Source: a virus
Length of the DNA: 64,000 nt
IMG/VR virus record: IMGVR_UViG_3300022839_000011
Location: 24,701-88,700 of that record
Reading direction: 5' to 3' (one strand)
Both the position numbers and the translations under genes were made by a program. Below, piece by piece: positions 45,986-54,188 of the stretch. The notes beneath the pieces were generated by a model, which had not been told where the DNA came from, searched no databases, and was given only the letters and a program-made list of their open reading frames with translations. Positions within the stretch are counted from its first letter, which is position 1; each line of letters opens with the position of its first letter.

Positions 45986-47805
45986 GACAACATAAATTCC
46001 TTTCTTTTGTCGGCTGCTTTACCAAACATCATTTCAAAATGAGTTTCATCATCAATGCCGACAACATCCAATACTGGATTGTTAACAATAACGTCATATT
46101 CTTTAGTCTCAAGCGAACCAAGACCTTTGATATAGCGATGATTATATCCTTTACTACTATTCTTAAACTCCATTGCATCACTATAGTTATAAAACCACTT
46201 TGTTTCATTGCCTTTAGTGGAAATCATAATAGGCGAACGAACAATACCAACACAACCATTTCTTACAAATTGTGGCCAAAACTTAAAGAAGAATGCGACC
46301 AACAAAGAAGCAATGTGATGCCCATCTTTATCAGAATCACACATAATTGCGATTTTAGCATAATTCATATTACTGTAGCTTTTAGGATTATTAATATCCA
46401 ATCCCAAAATAGAAACCAATTCACTTAGCTCTTTATTCTTTAGAACATCAGTTGATTTCATATCCCAAGTATTCATAACGACGCCCCGCAATGGATACGC
46501 ACCAGAAAGCTTAGGGTTTCTAACTTCCAAAAATTTAGAAATAGCCGAATCACCTTCGACTAAAAACAAAGATGCTTGATCAGATGAAGCAGCGATATGT
46601 TTTGCCACTTTTACCTTTTTGAGTTTCTTTTGCGCCACGATTGAACTTCTCAATTCGTCAGCATTTTTCTTTGCTATTTGTGCTTCTATGATTGGCGCAA
46701 TAATATCATCAGCCGCAAACAACTTTTTGGCAAGTAATTTGAAGTCTTTGTTACAATACTTTTCATAGTGCGATTTTACTTCACCAAGTGAATTTGTCAA
46801 TCTTTCTTTTGTCTGACTGTCATATTTTGGATTAACAAAATTTCTGGCAAACGAAATAAATGTGAGACCGTTTTTGACCACGCTTTTGCCGACTTCAATT
46901 TTATGCTTTTTCTTAATCAAAATTAGAAGTTCTTCTACTACAGAGTTCACAATATAGTCAACATAAGTGCCGCCTATCCTTGTGTTTACCCCATTATTGA
47001 AGCTGTTTGAGCGATATCCATCATTTGATGATGTAAAGAAAAAAGACAGATTGTCATTTTTTTCGAGTATTACCGAAGTTCCCTCACCACTAAACATTTC
47101 CGAATATTTTTTGATATCGCGCACTTGAATTTTCTTGCCATTGAACGAAAATGTAATTTCTGGAAATGACATTTGCAGACCTACCAAACGATCTTCTACA
47201 AGCGCGGCAGTATCAAGATCACCAAGAGAATCTACTTCAAACAAGGAAAAATCAGGTGTGAATGATACCGACGTTCCATTACCTGCTTTTTTAGATTCAG
47301 TAACTACAATATTTTCAGCGCCATTAGTACAATGCACTGTAAGGCATTTACCCAATTGCCAAGTAACCCCTTTAAATTCTGATGATACGAAATTAGTACA
47401 AGAGCTACCAACACCATTTGCGCCAATAGAAACCCTATCATCTGTGAAACTTGTCCCTGCATTAACACGTGTCCAAGCGGCAACTGGCCTTTTTATTTTT
47501 TCGCCTTCAGGTGTCACCACTAACTCTTGTGGAATACCAGTACCATTATCTGTTACTGTAACTTGATTTCCTTCGATAGTAACATCAATTTTATTGGCAT
47601 ATTTGTAGTTTTCTCTAATTGCACAGTCAATTGAATTGTCGATGATTTCATCAATAATTTTGTTTAGAGATGGGACATAACAAACAGTTTCCCATTTGCC
47701 GCCTAAAAACCTATCGACATATTCTTTAGATGATGAACCAAGATATAGACCAATTCTCTTGCGAACATGTTCTCTTGGCGACAAAATCTGAAATTCTGGA
47801 GTCAT
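45982..47805 (-). CDS. 39: DNA topoisomerase II large subunit (gp39 plus gp60 in one chain)
   Basis: 607 residues. GHKL ATPase motifs: IIDEIIDNSIDCA, VTDNGTGIP, SIGANGVGSS. The transducer follows. The Toprim domain is complete in the same chain: LFLVEGDSAISKFL and AIMCDSDKDGHHIASLL. T4 splits this protein into gp39 and gp60; here it is one gene, the ancestral form. It partners gp52 at 43141-44484. An early promoter nested in a terminator lies upstream (47836-47880). Confidence 0.95.
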   Translation of the reverse strand: MTPEFQILSPREHVRKRIGLYLGSSSKEYVDRFLGGKWETVCYVPSLNKIIDEIIDNSIDCAIRENYKYANKIDVTIEGNQVTVTDNGTGIPQELVVTPEGEKIKRPVAAWTRVNAGTSFTDDRVSIGANGVGSSCTNFVSSEFKGVTWQLGKCLTVHCTNGAENIVVTESKKAGNGTSVSFTPDFSLFEVDSLGDLDTAALVEDRLVGLQMSFPEITFSFNGKKIQVRDIKKYSEMFSGEGTSVILEKNDNLSFFFTSSNDGYRSNSFNNGVNTRIGGTYVDYIVNSVVEELLILIKKKHKIEVGKSVVKNGLTFISFARNFVNPKYDSQTKERLTNSLGEVKSHYEKYCNKDFKLLAKKLFAADDIIAPIIEAQIAKKNADELRSSIVAQKKLKKVKVAKHIAASSDQASLFLVEGDSAISKFLEVRNPKLSGAYPLRGVVMNTWDMKSTDVLKNKELSELVSILGLDINNPKSYSNMNYAKIAIMCDSDKDGHHIASLLVAFFFKFWPQFVRNGCVGIVRSPIMISTKGNETKWFYNYSDAMEFKNSSKGYNHRYIKGLGSLETKEYDVIVNNPVLDVVGIDDETHFEMMFGKAADKRKEFMLS

Positions 47806-47835
47806 AGTAATTCCTTTGTATTAAATATAAACATC

Positions 47836-47880
47836 ATAATATATCAAAAACCCAAGAATGTCAATATCATTCTTGGGTTT
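47836..47880 (-). promoter_or_regulatory. Early promoter nested in a terminator hairpin
   Basis: Hairpin AACCCAAGAAT/ATTCTTGGGTT (about 47849-47879) with a U-run on the minus strand ends the methyltransferase gene at 47921. TTGACA (47859-47864) is the loop plus one stem base, and TATTAT (47836-47841) follows after 17 bases. One element both ends one transcript and starts the topoisomerase transcript. Confidence 0.8.
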
Positions 47881-47920
47881 GATTCACAAAAACTTACTCA
47901 ATTGGACTAGGGACCGATTA

Positions 47921-49219
47921 TCAATTTTTCCACAATCTCAAAATTACGGTGTTGATATTTGTTCCACTTTCACTAAAAGATCCTACAGGCAAAGAACTCC
48001 ATCGCAAATGTTTCCAATTAACATCGTTTTTTTCAGCCCATTCTTTAGTAATCTTATTATGATCATATCTTGCTGTCACTGGCAAAATTGAAACCAATCT
48101 GCCACTGGGCTTCAACCACTTTAACGCGGTTTCGATATGTTGCAAGTAGTGCATTCCATAGAACGGTGGATTCATCACAACACCATCAAACATGGCCGTA
48201 GAAGGCTGGTCTAGGAAATTGCCGATAGTCACCTTATGGCCCTTTGCACGGGCTTCGGCAGCCCTCGTTGGGTCATATTCCACACCCCAAGTCTTGTATC
48301 CATCTTTTACTAACGCATCCATAATGCGACCACACCCACAAGAAGGCTCCAAAATAAGACCATCTTTAGCAACACCAAAATCGTAAATCAGTTGGCTAAC
48401 TACTGATACTGGTGTTGGGTAATATTGCAAATCTTTAGATACAGCAGTAGATTTACGCTTTTCGCTTTGTTGTTCCGCCGCATCTGGTAATGTATCGCCA
48501 TAATATTCGCCCAATGCGCGATTGACATCTAATAGTGTATATTTGTCAAAAATCACATGACAGTTTGAATTTTTAAACCGCTTTAATGTGATGCCATCAT
48601 TTTCAGTTGGTGTTTTCAAAGATTTGGCAATCCATTCACTCAATTCGACATATTCAATAGGTGCTTTGAGTTGATATGAACGAATAGCATTAATAAGATC
48701 GTTGAGTTTTTCACGACCATACCCATACGAAGACAAGTTGCTAATGATTACTCTTTTTGGCAATCCTTCAACACCAATTTTAACTTTACTATGTGACCTG
48801 TATGCAGGGTCCAAATCACAAAATACTTCCGCAAGACCCCTAAGAATATTTCCTCTTGGGTCTTTAATATAATCCCCAAATTCATTTCTGATATTTTGAA
48901 TAGTAAATGATGGTGGGTCTTGAAGCATCTTGTCGATTCTCGCCTTGTCTTTAGCCGTAGCAAGACTAACAATCCATTGGTCATATACCCGTCTCCACGC
49001 AGAACACAATAAAACATGTTCAAGTGTTCTCATAGAAGGGTCTGGTCTTCCAGAACGCCCCCAAACATCTCCACCATAAGAACCACCAATACTAACATTC
49101 ATTAGTATATCTTGTACCGATTGCGCCAATGCATTTTTACTTTCTACTAACGTATCACGCTTCTTTTCATATTCAATTACCCATTCAGAAGGCATTGGTT
49201 TTTTTGCAGGTAGATTCAT
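47921..49219 (-). CDS. DUF4942-type protein with N6-adenine methyltransferase domain
   Basis: 432 residues. The N-terminal half is a DUF4942-like region (ALAQSVQDILMNVSIGGSYG, YKDPRGNILRGLAEVFCDLD). The C-terminal half is a gamma-class methyltransferase: motif I region LILEPSCGCGRIMDAL, catalytic MNPPFYG, then LKPSGRLVSILP. NPPF is typical of N6-adenine enzymes. Such two-part proteins are common in phages and may protect DNA from host restriction. Early, upstream of 49221-49829 in reverse order. Confidence 0.85.
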   Translation of the reverse strand: MNLPAKKPMPSEWVIEYEKKRDTLVESKNALAQSVQDILMNVSIGGSYGGDVWGRSGRPDPSMRTLEHVLLCSAWRRVYDQWIVSLATAKDKARIDKMLQDPPSFTIQNIRNEFGDYIKDPRGNILRGLAEVFCDLDPAYRSHSKVKIGVEGLPKRVIISNLSSYGYGREKLNDLINAIRSYQLKAPIEYVELSEWIAKSLKTPTENDGITLKRFKNSNCHVIFDKYTLLDVNRALGEYYGDTLPDAAEQQSEKRKSTAVSKDLQYYPTPVSVVSQLIYDFGVAKDGLILEPSCGCGRIMDALVKDGYKTWGVEYDPTRAAEARAKGHKVTIGNFLDQPSTAMFDGVVMNPPFYGMHYLQHIETALKWLKPSGRLVSILPVTARYDHNKITKEWAEKNDVNWKHLRWSSLPVGSFSESGTNINTVILRLWKN

Positions 49220-49220
49220 T

Positions 49221-49829
49221 TCATTTCACCTTTTTGGGACGGTTAATGTAAGTACATTTCTTTTCGCCGTTAGAACTTGTCCAATGCGATTTTACCATCG
49301 CAACAAGACTAATTTTTTCACCAGTTGCACAATCAAGGGGCTTGGAACCTTTGTAAACAACTGGGTTGCCTTCAGAATCACGAAGCATATTGGTGTATTC
49401 CGGACCGTACATACCAACATTAGAAAATACCGCAATCAAAGTAAGATCAAATGCGCAACGCTTTCCCAAATCACCTACATGGGAAATGGTCTTGTCAAAT
49501 TCAAAGGTTTGATCTTTTGCAATCTCTGCACCAGCCTTAATTTGGCCTTTTGTTCCTTCAATTGTGTATACTTCACCATCACAGTATACCCACAAATTGT
49601 ACACTTTGGAACCTTGTGTTTCTTCAGTCAGTTCGAAAGGAAGATATTCGCCGCCCCGAAACAAACGATCTGTGTGTTCACACAGATATCCGTCATATGG
49701 CGCATGAGCACGACCGTTACGATCAATTGTGCAGTCAGGATAGTACTCGCGGATAACATCAACAACTGCACGGGGAGTCTTGGCCTCCATCGCGGTCTGA
49801 ATCGCGGCGATATTAGTTGCAAAGTACAT
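49221..49829 (-). CDS. Hypothetical protein co-transcribed with the DUF4942 methyltransferase
   Basis: 202 residues. MYFATNIAAIQTAMEAKTPR at the N-terminus, then AHAPYDGYLCEHTDRLFRGG and a C-terminal beta domain with lysines. One base separates it from the methyltransferase gene, so the two form an operon; a helper or modification-related role is possible but unproven. Early promoter at 49864-49892. Confidence 0.6.
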   Translation of the reverse strand: MYFATNIAAIQTAMEAKTPRAVVDVIREYYPDCTIDRNGRAHAPYDGYLCEHTDRLFRGGEYLPFELTEETQGSKVYNLWVYCDGEVYTIEGTKGQIKAGAEIAKDQTFEFDKTISHVGDLGKRCAFDLTLIAVFSNVGMYGPEYTNMLRDSEGNPVVYKGSKPLDCATGEKISLVAMVKSHWTSSNGEKKCTYINRPKKVK

Positions 49830-49863
49830 GTCGTATCTCCTAACTGCGTTACCTTATGAAAGT

Positions 49864-49892
49864 AATTTAGGCCAGAATCCTTGCAGTGTCAA
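49864..49892 (-). promoter_or_regulatory. Early promoter
   Basis: Minus strand TTGACA (49887-49892), 17-base spacer, TAAATT (49864-49869), 35 bases before the ATG at 49829 and just after a terminator. Confidence 0.75.
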
Positions 49893-49900
49893 TAGAAAAA

Positions 49901-49944
49901 AAGAATATTGTCAAAAAATCACACGACCTTATGACAATATTCTT
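49901..49944 (-). terminator. Intrinsic terminator
   Basis: Thirteen-pair stem (49901-49913 with 49932-49944) followed by a run of T on the minus strand. It overlaps the last codons of the gene at 49919-50089. Confidence 0.85.
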
Positions 49945-50089
49945 GGTTCTGAAGGCTCACTTTTTCTTTTCTGCGCAAAGCTTTTTTGCTTTTTCCATGC
50001 GAACCAGCCCCTGCACCTTGACGATGAATAAGAGATACGACGAACTCGTTTCTCTCTTTCGGTTTATCTTTTTTGTGTTTTCGTTTCAT
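49919..50089 (-). CDS. Small basic protein (56 residues)
   Basis: 56 residues from the ATG at 50089. MKRKHKKDKPKERNEFVVSL then HRQGAGAGSHGKSKKALRRK. This short basic form, with RNEFV...A-G-S-H, is a widespread conserved phage protein of unknown role, often near the methyltransferase or tRNA genes; nucleic-acid binding is likely. The terminator begins inside the gene. Confidence 0.65.
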   Translation of the reverse strand: MKRKHKKDKPKERNEFVVSLIHRQGAGAGSHGKSKKALRRKEKVSLQNQEYCHKVV

Positions 50090-50112
50090 GTCTTTTCTCC
50101 TGTATGACAATA

Positions 50113-50403
50113 TTATTTATATGTTGCTGGAATTACTTCTTTCCATTTTAGTTTGCGGTCAATAGATCCTACCATAGCATGATTTTCATATTCATTGGCG
50201 GCGTAAATCATAGCAGACCTGATCATATTTTTTTCTTGTAGCTTTTCAGTTGAGTATAGCTTTGCTTCTTCAAGTGTGTCAAATGTCATACTCACCCTTG
50301 AAGAAGTCGCTGGTTGAAAAAATACTACATTATATCTAACAGCATTATCACGAATTTTTTGTTCGTGTTGATCCATCGGTTTCATTTCGCCTTTTTTGGC
50401 CAT
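50113..50403 (-). CDS. Hypothetical protein (96 residues)
   Basis: 96 residues, MAKKGEMKPMDQHEQKIRDN then a beta-helix unit RVSMTFDTLEEAKLYSTEKL. That pattern (strand, 'D-T-L-E-E-A', helix) is seen in small phage proteins with AP2- or SPOR-like folds. It follows the methyltransferase array by four bases. Function unknown. Confidence 0.55.
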   Translation of the reverse strand: MAKKGEMKPMDQHEQKIRDNAVRYNVVFFQPATSSRVSMTFDTLEEAKLYSTEKLQEKNMIRSAMIYAANEYENHAMVGSIDRKLKWKEVIPATYK

Positions 50404-50407
50404 ATCA

Positions 50408-51175
50408 TCATTCCATAAATTGATTCAGTGGATTTGCATTTTCGATTCGTTCTTTTGCTATCTTAAAGTATTTTTCATCAAGTTCAATACCAATAAAGCT
50501 GCGATTTGTGTTTTTACAGGCCACACCAGTTGTACCAGAACCCATGGTAAAGTCAAGTACCGTTTCGCCTTCATTTGTGTATGTGCTAATAAGATATTCC
50601 ATCAAATCAACAGGCTTTTGGGTGGGGTGTAGCGGTTTATGTTCTGAACCATATTTCAATACTGAACATGGATAATTGGAAACTGTTTGGCTATATCCTT
50701 TAATTACACCATTTTCACGCTGGAAACCATGCGGGTCATCAATCTTTTTTCTTTGTATATGTACATCTACTTCGATTGTTCCTTGTGGATTGTATGGCAT
50801 TCTTTTTTTTGTTTGTGCCTTATGACCAACAACACCATTCGAAAAAACGCATATGTCTTCGTGCTTTTTTAAAGGCGAATTTGGAGCCTGTTGAAAATTA
50901 CCAGCTTTTGTTTTTTCCCACACCCAACAATATTTAAAATCACGCGCATTACTTGATATAAGAATACTTGTGAATGGCTGTGTAGAAAATAACACAATAG
51001 CACCATAAGGTTTAATAACCCTGTTCAGTTCTATCCACATAGGTTCTAAAGGTATGATTGAGTCCCAAGATAGACTAGTTGTGCCATATGGAATATCGGT
51101 AATTATTGCATCAACACTACCATCAGGGATGCTTTTCATCATTTCAAGGCAATCGCCTTGCATCAAGTTTATCAT
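50408..51175 (-). CDS. DNA methyltransferase (TDIPY type), array 2 member 1
   Basis: 255 residues. Standard first unit MINLMQGDCLEMMKSIPDGS, catalytic TDIPYGT, SAM motif FTMGSGTTGVACKN, and C-terminal unit ending NPLNQFME. The catalytic motif has Ile in the second place of D-P-P-Y (DIPY), a known variant. The Gln in NQFME and ENANP distinguish array 2 from array 1. Stop sequence again gives GGAG for the next gene. Confidence 0.85.
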   Translation of the reverse strand: MINLMQGDCLEMMKSIPDGSVDAIITDIPYGTTSLSWDSIIPLEPMWIELNRVIKPYGAIVLFSTQPFTSILISSNARDFKYCWVWEKTKAGNFQQAPNSPLKKHEDICVFSNGVVGHKAQTKKRMPYNPQGTIEVDVHIQRKKIDDPHGFQRENGVIKGYSQTVSNYPCSVLKYGSEHKPLHPTQKPVDLMEYLISTYTNEGETVLDFTMGSGTTGVACKNTNRSFIGIELDEKYFKIAKERIENANPLNQFME

Positions 51176-51179
51176 ATTA

Positions 51180-51959
51180 TTACTCCATAAATTGATTCAG
51201 TGGGTTTGCATTTTCGATTCGTTCTTTAGCTATCTTAAAGTATTTTTCGTCAAGTTCAATACCAATAAAACTGCGATTCAAGTTTTTTGCAGCTACACCA
51301 GTTGTGCCGCTGCCCATCGTGAAGTCAAGTACGGTTTCACCTTCGTTGGAATATGTGTTAATCAGATATTCCATCAGCGCGACGGGTTTTTGGGTGGGGT
51401 GTATGCGCCCGACTGTTCCCCGCTCATCTGCCGATATGTGGATCAAATTTCTAGGGTAACGCATACCGTCAGCGCAAATTGTTGTTGATTTTACTTGTGC
51501 GCCATAATTTTCTGATTCTCTCGAACCAGTAGCAACGTAAGGCTTTCCCTGTGTCATTTGCGGGTTGTAATGCACCTGATCGCGATAAAAAACAATTACA
51601 TCTTCTGTTTGCCTTAGAGGCTGTTTTTTAGCATTTAGGTGGCCCGTTGGCCTATTAACCTTATCCCAAACCCAGCAATACTTAAACATCTTGACGTTGC
51701 TCATAATCAACGCTGACGTGAACGGCTGCGAAGCCGTCATTACAATTGCCCCGTTGGGTTTCACGATCCGCTTTAGTTGCGCCCACATTGGCTCAAACGG
51801 TATAACAGTATCCCATTTGCAGGCGGTGGTTCCATACGGCTACGGAGGGTCTACGAGGACCATATCCACCGACGCGGCGGGGATATGTTTCATCACGTCA
51901 AGGCAATCGCCCTGACGCAAATCTGACCCTCGTAAACCCAAGACTCCTTCTTGGCTCAT
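51180..51959 (-). pseudogene. DNA methyltransferase with in-frame amber codon, array 2 member 2
   Basis: One frame runs from the ATG at 51959 to 51180 with a single TAG inside the catalytic motif, VDPP-stop-PYGTT, consistent with a six-base duplication. Without it the protein would be about 258 residues with the standard GDCLDVMKHIPAASVDMV start and SGTTG motif. The 5' part is unusually GC-rich and its N-terminus differs from the other copies. The downstream piece alone (51180-51788) lacks the catalytic motif. It may be dead or need readthrough. Confidence 0.75.
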
Positions 51960-52699
51960 GTTAAATAGTCCTTCATATTTTCTTTAACTGCGTCCCATTC
52001 TTTCTGGGTCATGTCGCATTTTGCACGGTTTTCAAACCACGTTAGGAATTGGAGGTTGTCCAATCTGTTACATCCGCCATTAGCGCGCGGATCAATGTGG
52101 TCTATCGTCGGTCTTTTCCATTTGCATTGTTCTGAGTGTAACCACCTTTCATATATGCAGTTGAACTGAGCATCGTTATAAAACTTAAAAACATAAGCTT
52201 TATAATCATCAGTTGTCATGTCAAACCTGCCGCCCCTGCACGTTATGGAACGATTGAGAAATTTAAGCTTTTCAATATCTTCAAACGACAAAAGCCATTC
52301 CGCAGAAACATCAAAGCGAAGGTGGCTGGCCATATTCTTGTAAAGGGACAACTTCGGCATCTTCTTTCCTTTTGCCCAGCTAGTCCTACATTTGCTTGCC
52401 GCGCCTATTTTGGCACGATGCTGATCCGAAAACGGCGCAAGCTTTCCCTTGACGATTGCTATTCCGTTTTGTTCAAGAACTCTCTTCACTCTATGGTGGT
52501 CAGTACTGCACGTTCGGGCCACGCTTCGCAATGTGGTAACATAGGGGACATAAGTAGACAAAATCATTTTATCGATGGTTTTCGCGCCGTCATATGTGCG
52601 CAGGTTATCATTGGGCGGATCAGTTAGTACCATATCAACACTACCATCAGGAATGTTTTTCATGATTTCAAGGCAATCACCTTGCATCAAGTTTATCAT
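51956..52699 (-). CDS. Methyltransferase N-terminus fused to an HNH endonuclease
   Basis: 247 residues from the ATG at 52699 (AAGGAG eight bases upstream). Residues 1-36 are a methyltransferase start (MINLMQGDCLEIMKNIPDGS, TDPPNDNLRTYDG), with Asn where catalytic Tyr should be. The rest is unrelated: a basic region and an HNH domain PTIDHIDPRANGGCNRLDNL followed by Q-x-L-T-W-x-x-N-R-x-K. So an HNH gene has replaced the body of one array member and kept its start signals. Its stop overlaps the next ATG by one base set (ATGA). GC content is higher than average. Confidence 0.8.
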   Translation of the reverse strand: MINLMQGDCLEIMKNIPDGSVDMVLTDPPNDNLRTYDGAKTIDKMILSTYVPYVTTLRSVARTCSTDHHRVKRVLEQNGIAIVKGKLAPFSDQHRAKIGAASKCRTSWAKGKKMPKLSLYKNMASHLRFDVSAEWLLSFEDIEKLKFLNRSITCRGGRFDMTTDDYKAYVFKFYNDAQFNCIYERWLHSEQCKWKRPTIDHIDPRANGGCNRLDNLQFLTWFENRAKCDMTQKEWDAVKENMKDYLT

Positions 52700-52718
52700 A
52701 TTATTACTCCTTTTAGAA

Positions 52719-52747
52719 AACATAACACAAGAAATAATATTTGTAAA
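52719..52747 (-). promoter_or_regulatory. Early promoter for methyltransferase array 2
   Basis: Minus strand TTTACA (52742-52747), 17-base spacer, TATGTT (52719-52724), 20 bases before the ATG at 52699. Divergent to the perfect rightward promoter at 52763-52790. Confidence 0.6.
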
Positions 52748-52762
52748 CATGCATTTTATGTC

Positions 52763-52790
52763 TTGACAAATATAAAAATCCTGGTATAAT
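52763..52790 (+). promoter_or_regulatory. Consensus sigma-70 promoter, rightward
   Basis: TTGACA (52763-52768), 16-base spacer, TATAAT (52785-52790) preceded by TG (extended -10). It is the only strong plus-strand early promoter seen and has no gene downstream. Confidence 0.8.
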
Positions 52791-52796
52791 AAATGT

Positions 52797-52920
52797 TAAT
52801 GGGATGAAGATAAAGTAACCTAGTGATTTTTATAAATTTAACAATAAAATTCTATATATTTAAAATCAGCTTCCAAAAACCTACAAATGTAAAAGGCTGC
52901 AAAATATCACAGCCTTTAAT
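52797..52920 (+). ncRNA. Candidate small RNA
   Basis: Defined by the consensus promoter at 52763-52790 and the hairpin AAAGGCTG/CAGCCTTT (52892-52899 with 52910-52917) followed by AATTTT. The region between has no reading frame longer than a few codons. Predicted length about 120 bases. The same hairpin also terminates the leftward gene ending at 52946. Confidence 0.5.
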
Positions 52921-52945
52921 TTTCATATACATATTTATACTAATT

Positions 52946-53239
52946 TCAGTAAACATTTCCTGTCTTGTGTATGCCCACAGTGACTTTGACTTCTTCGCCC
53001 AAAATAAAATATCTATCTGATGCAGTTCGCAAGTTACTACTAAATGCTCTTACCAGCATGTCGTCGCCTTCAATCAACATTACATTTCTACCATCTGATG
53101 TGCTATGGACACAAACATATGTTGTTGATTTTTCTGCTTGTTTGATAATAGGCCCGTTGTTTTTTTGACAACCCGATTCTATACAATCTGCATAATCCCA
53201 TGCTTCTTTTCCACAAGAACACCCCCTATCATGACTCAT
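52946..53239 (-). CDS. Hypothetical protein with N-terminal Cys cluster
   Basis: 97 residues. N-terminus MSHDRGCSCGKEAWDYADCI with further Cys (SGCQKN) may bind zinc. The C-terminal 65 residues look beta-rich (SDGRNVMLIEGDDMLVRAFS). Overlaps the upstream gene by 11 bases. Terminator at 52892-52917. Function unknown. Confidence 0.55.
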   Translation of the reverse strand: MSHDRGCSCGKEAWDYADCIESGCQKNNGPIIKQAEKSTTYVCVHSTSDGRNVMLIEGDDMLVRAFSSNLRTASDRYFILGEEVKVTVGIHKTGNVY

Positions 53240-53675
53240 TATATTTTGTGCTCTCTTTTAAAGTTTTCATTCTACGATTTGAGCAGTCTTGTAAAAACAA
53301 ATCTACATTTTTGCTTCGCTTACCTACACGGTAACAAAACTGACCACCAAAGTAAACGAGAAATTCGCTTGTGTAATTACATTCAAGTATAATTGTATAT
53401 GCATCTGTCATACTTGAACCACCCATACCACCATGTCCTAATGCGGTAGATGGCCAAGATTCTGCAAACATGGCAAAAACACAAAAATCACGAGTTGTTG
53501 GACGCCTTGCAAATTTTACTCTTTGTTCTTTAGCCAAAATTCTAGCTTCCGGTGTTTTTGCATTTAGCATAGCTTCATGATCATATGAGGCATATTCAAT
53601 ATCACTAAAACCTTGATACTGTGCGTGTGCCATACATTCATGTAGATCACGAATAGGATTTTCAACGTAATTCAT
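53229..53675 (-). CDS. Hypothetical protein (148 residues)
   Basis: 148 residues. Possible conserved part: CMAHAQYQGFSDIEYASYDH at the start and FCVFAMFAESWPSTALGHGG, GSSMTDAYTIILEC in the middle, resembling phage proteins of unknown function that are often near cupin-like genes. Overlaps the cupin-like gene by four bases. Confidence 0.55.
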   Translation of the reverse strand: MNYVENPIRDLHECMAHAQYQGFSDIEYASYDHEAMLNAKTPEARILAKEQRVKFARRPTTRDFCVFAMFAESWPSTALGHGGMGGSSMTDAYTIILECNYTSEFLVYFGGQFCYRVGKRSKNVDLFLQDCSNRRMKTLKESTKYNES

Positions 53676-54076
53676 TTTGTTTCCTCTGCATTAATTACAA
53701 TTCTACCATGGGTAAGGGTAGTTGTGACACCGTTATGGTCTTCTGTCCAAGTTTTATTCCATGGCCCGCGAATAGTAAAACACCAAGATGTCTTATCAGC
53801 TATGACTCTATGATTTCTTTCGCGCCGAGTGATCTTAGGAATAAAACTGCGTTCATATGGCATATACTCTGGATTACCATTATATAATTTTTCTTCGTAC
53901 ATGTCACCTGAAATGAACCATGTGAATGCATTAAAAGCGTGGGTGTGATGTGCTTCGCGGCAACCTTTATTAAATTTCAATAATGCAACACTACATAGTG
54001 ATTTAATCTCGAATAAAAAATATGCATCAACTGGCGATTCTGGACCACCATCTTTTGTCTTAGTTAAAAATTTCAT
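53672..54076 (-). CDS. Cupin-like conserved phage protein
   Basis: 134 residues. Double-stranded beta-helix pattern: REAHHTHAFNAFTWFISGDM carries a His-x-His-type first motif, and NHRVIADKTSWCFTIRGPWN the second half. Related to small cupins conserved in T4-like phages; metal binding and reaction are not known. Its ATG overlaps the stop of the truncated hydrolase gene (ATGA). Confidence 0.65.
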   Translation of the reverse strand: MKFLTKTKDGGPESPVDAYFLFEIKSLCSVALLKFNKGCREAHHTHAFNAFTWFISGDMYEEKLYNGNPEYMPYERSFIPKITRRERNHRVIADKTSWCFTIRGPWNKTWTEDHNGVTTTLTHGRIVINAEETK

Positions 54077-54186
54077 GTTTTCCCCTTATTAAGGTTTATA
54101 TTGGCTACTAACTCATTACCGTCTATTGGCTCGCCTCTAGCCTCAAAGAATATTGCCACGGCTAGGCATAAGATTTTACCTGTCAT
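54073..54186 (-). CDS. Truncated cell-wall-hydrolase-like ORF (SleB/Hydrolase_2 start)
   Basis: 37 residues, ATG at 54186. LCLAVAIFFEARGEPIDGNE is the N-terminal signature of SleB-type cell wall hydrolases (normally 'L-C-L-A-x-x-I-Y-F-E-A-R-G-E'), with the Glu kept. A complete domain needs about 110 residues. The stop overlaps the next ATG, so the short form is either a remnant or a small regulator coupled to the cupin gene. Confidence 0.5.
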   Translation of the reverse strand: MTGKILCLAVAIFFEARGEPIDGNELVANINLNKGKT

Positions 54187-54188
54187 AT

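Noticed and set aside
29214-52000. Amber codon reassignment in this phage
   Set aside because: Several good genes end in TAG just before the next gene's ribosome site (gp52 and the HNH-like gene at 36390 among them). The CTA loop in 29214-29332 is not in a regular tRNA.
44484-52704. CRISPR-like repeat array
   Set aside because: The repeats are the coding ends of methyltransferase genes, hundreds of bases apart; no short regular spacers occur anywhere in the window.
52932-52939. TATAAATA on the minus strand between 52946 and the terminator
   Set aside because: Transcription from it would end 20-40 bases later at the 52892-52917 hairpin, so it is probably chance in AT-rich DNA.
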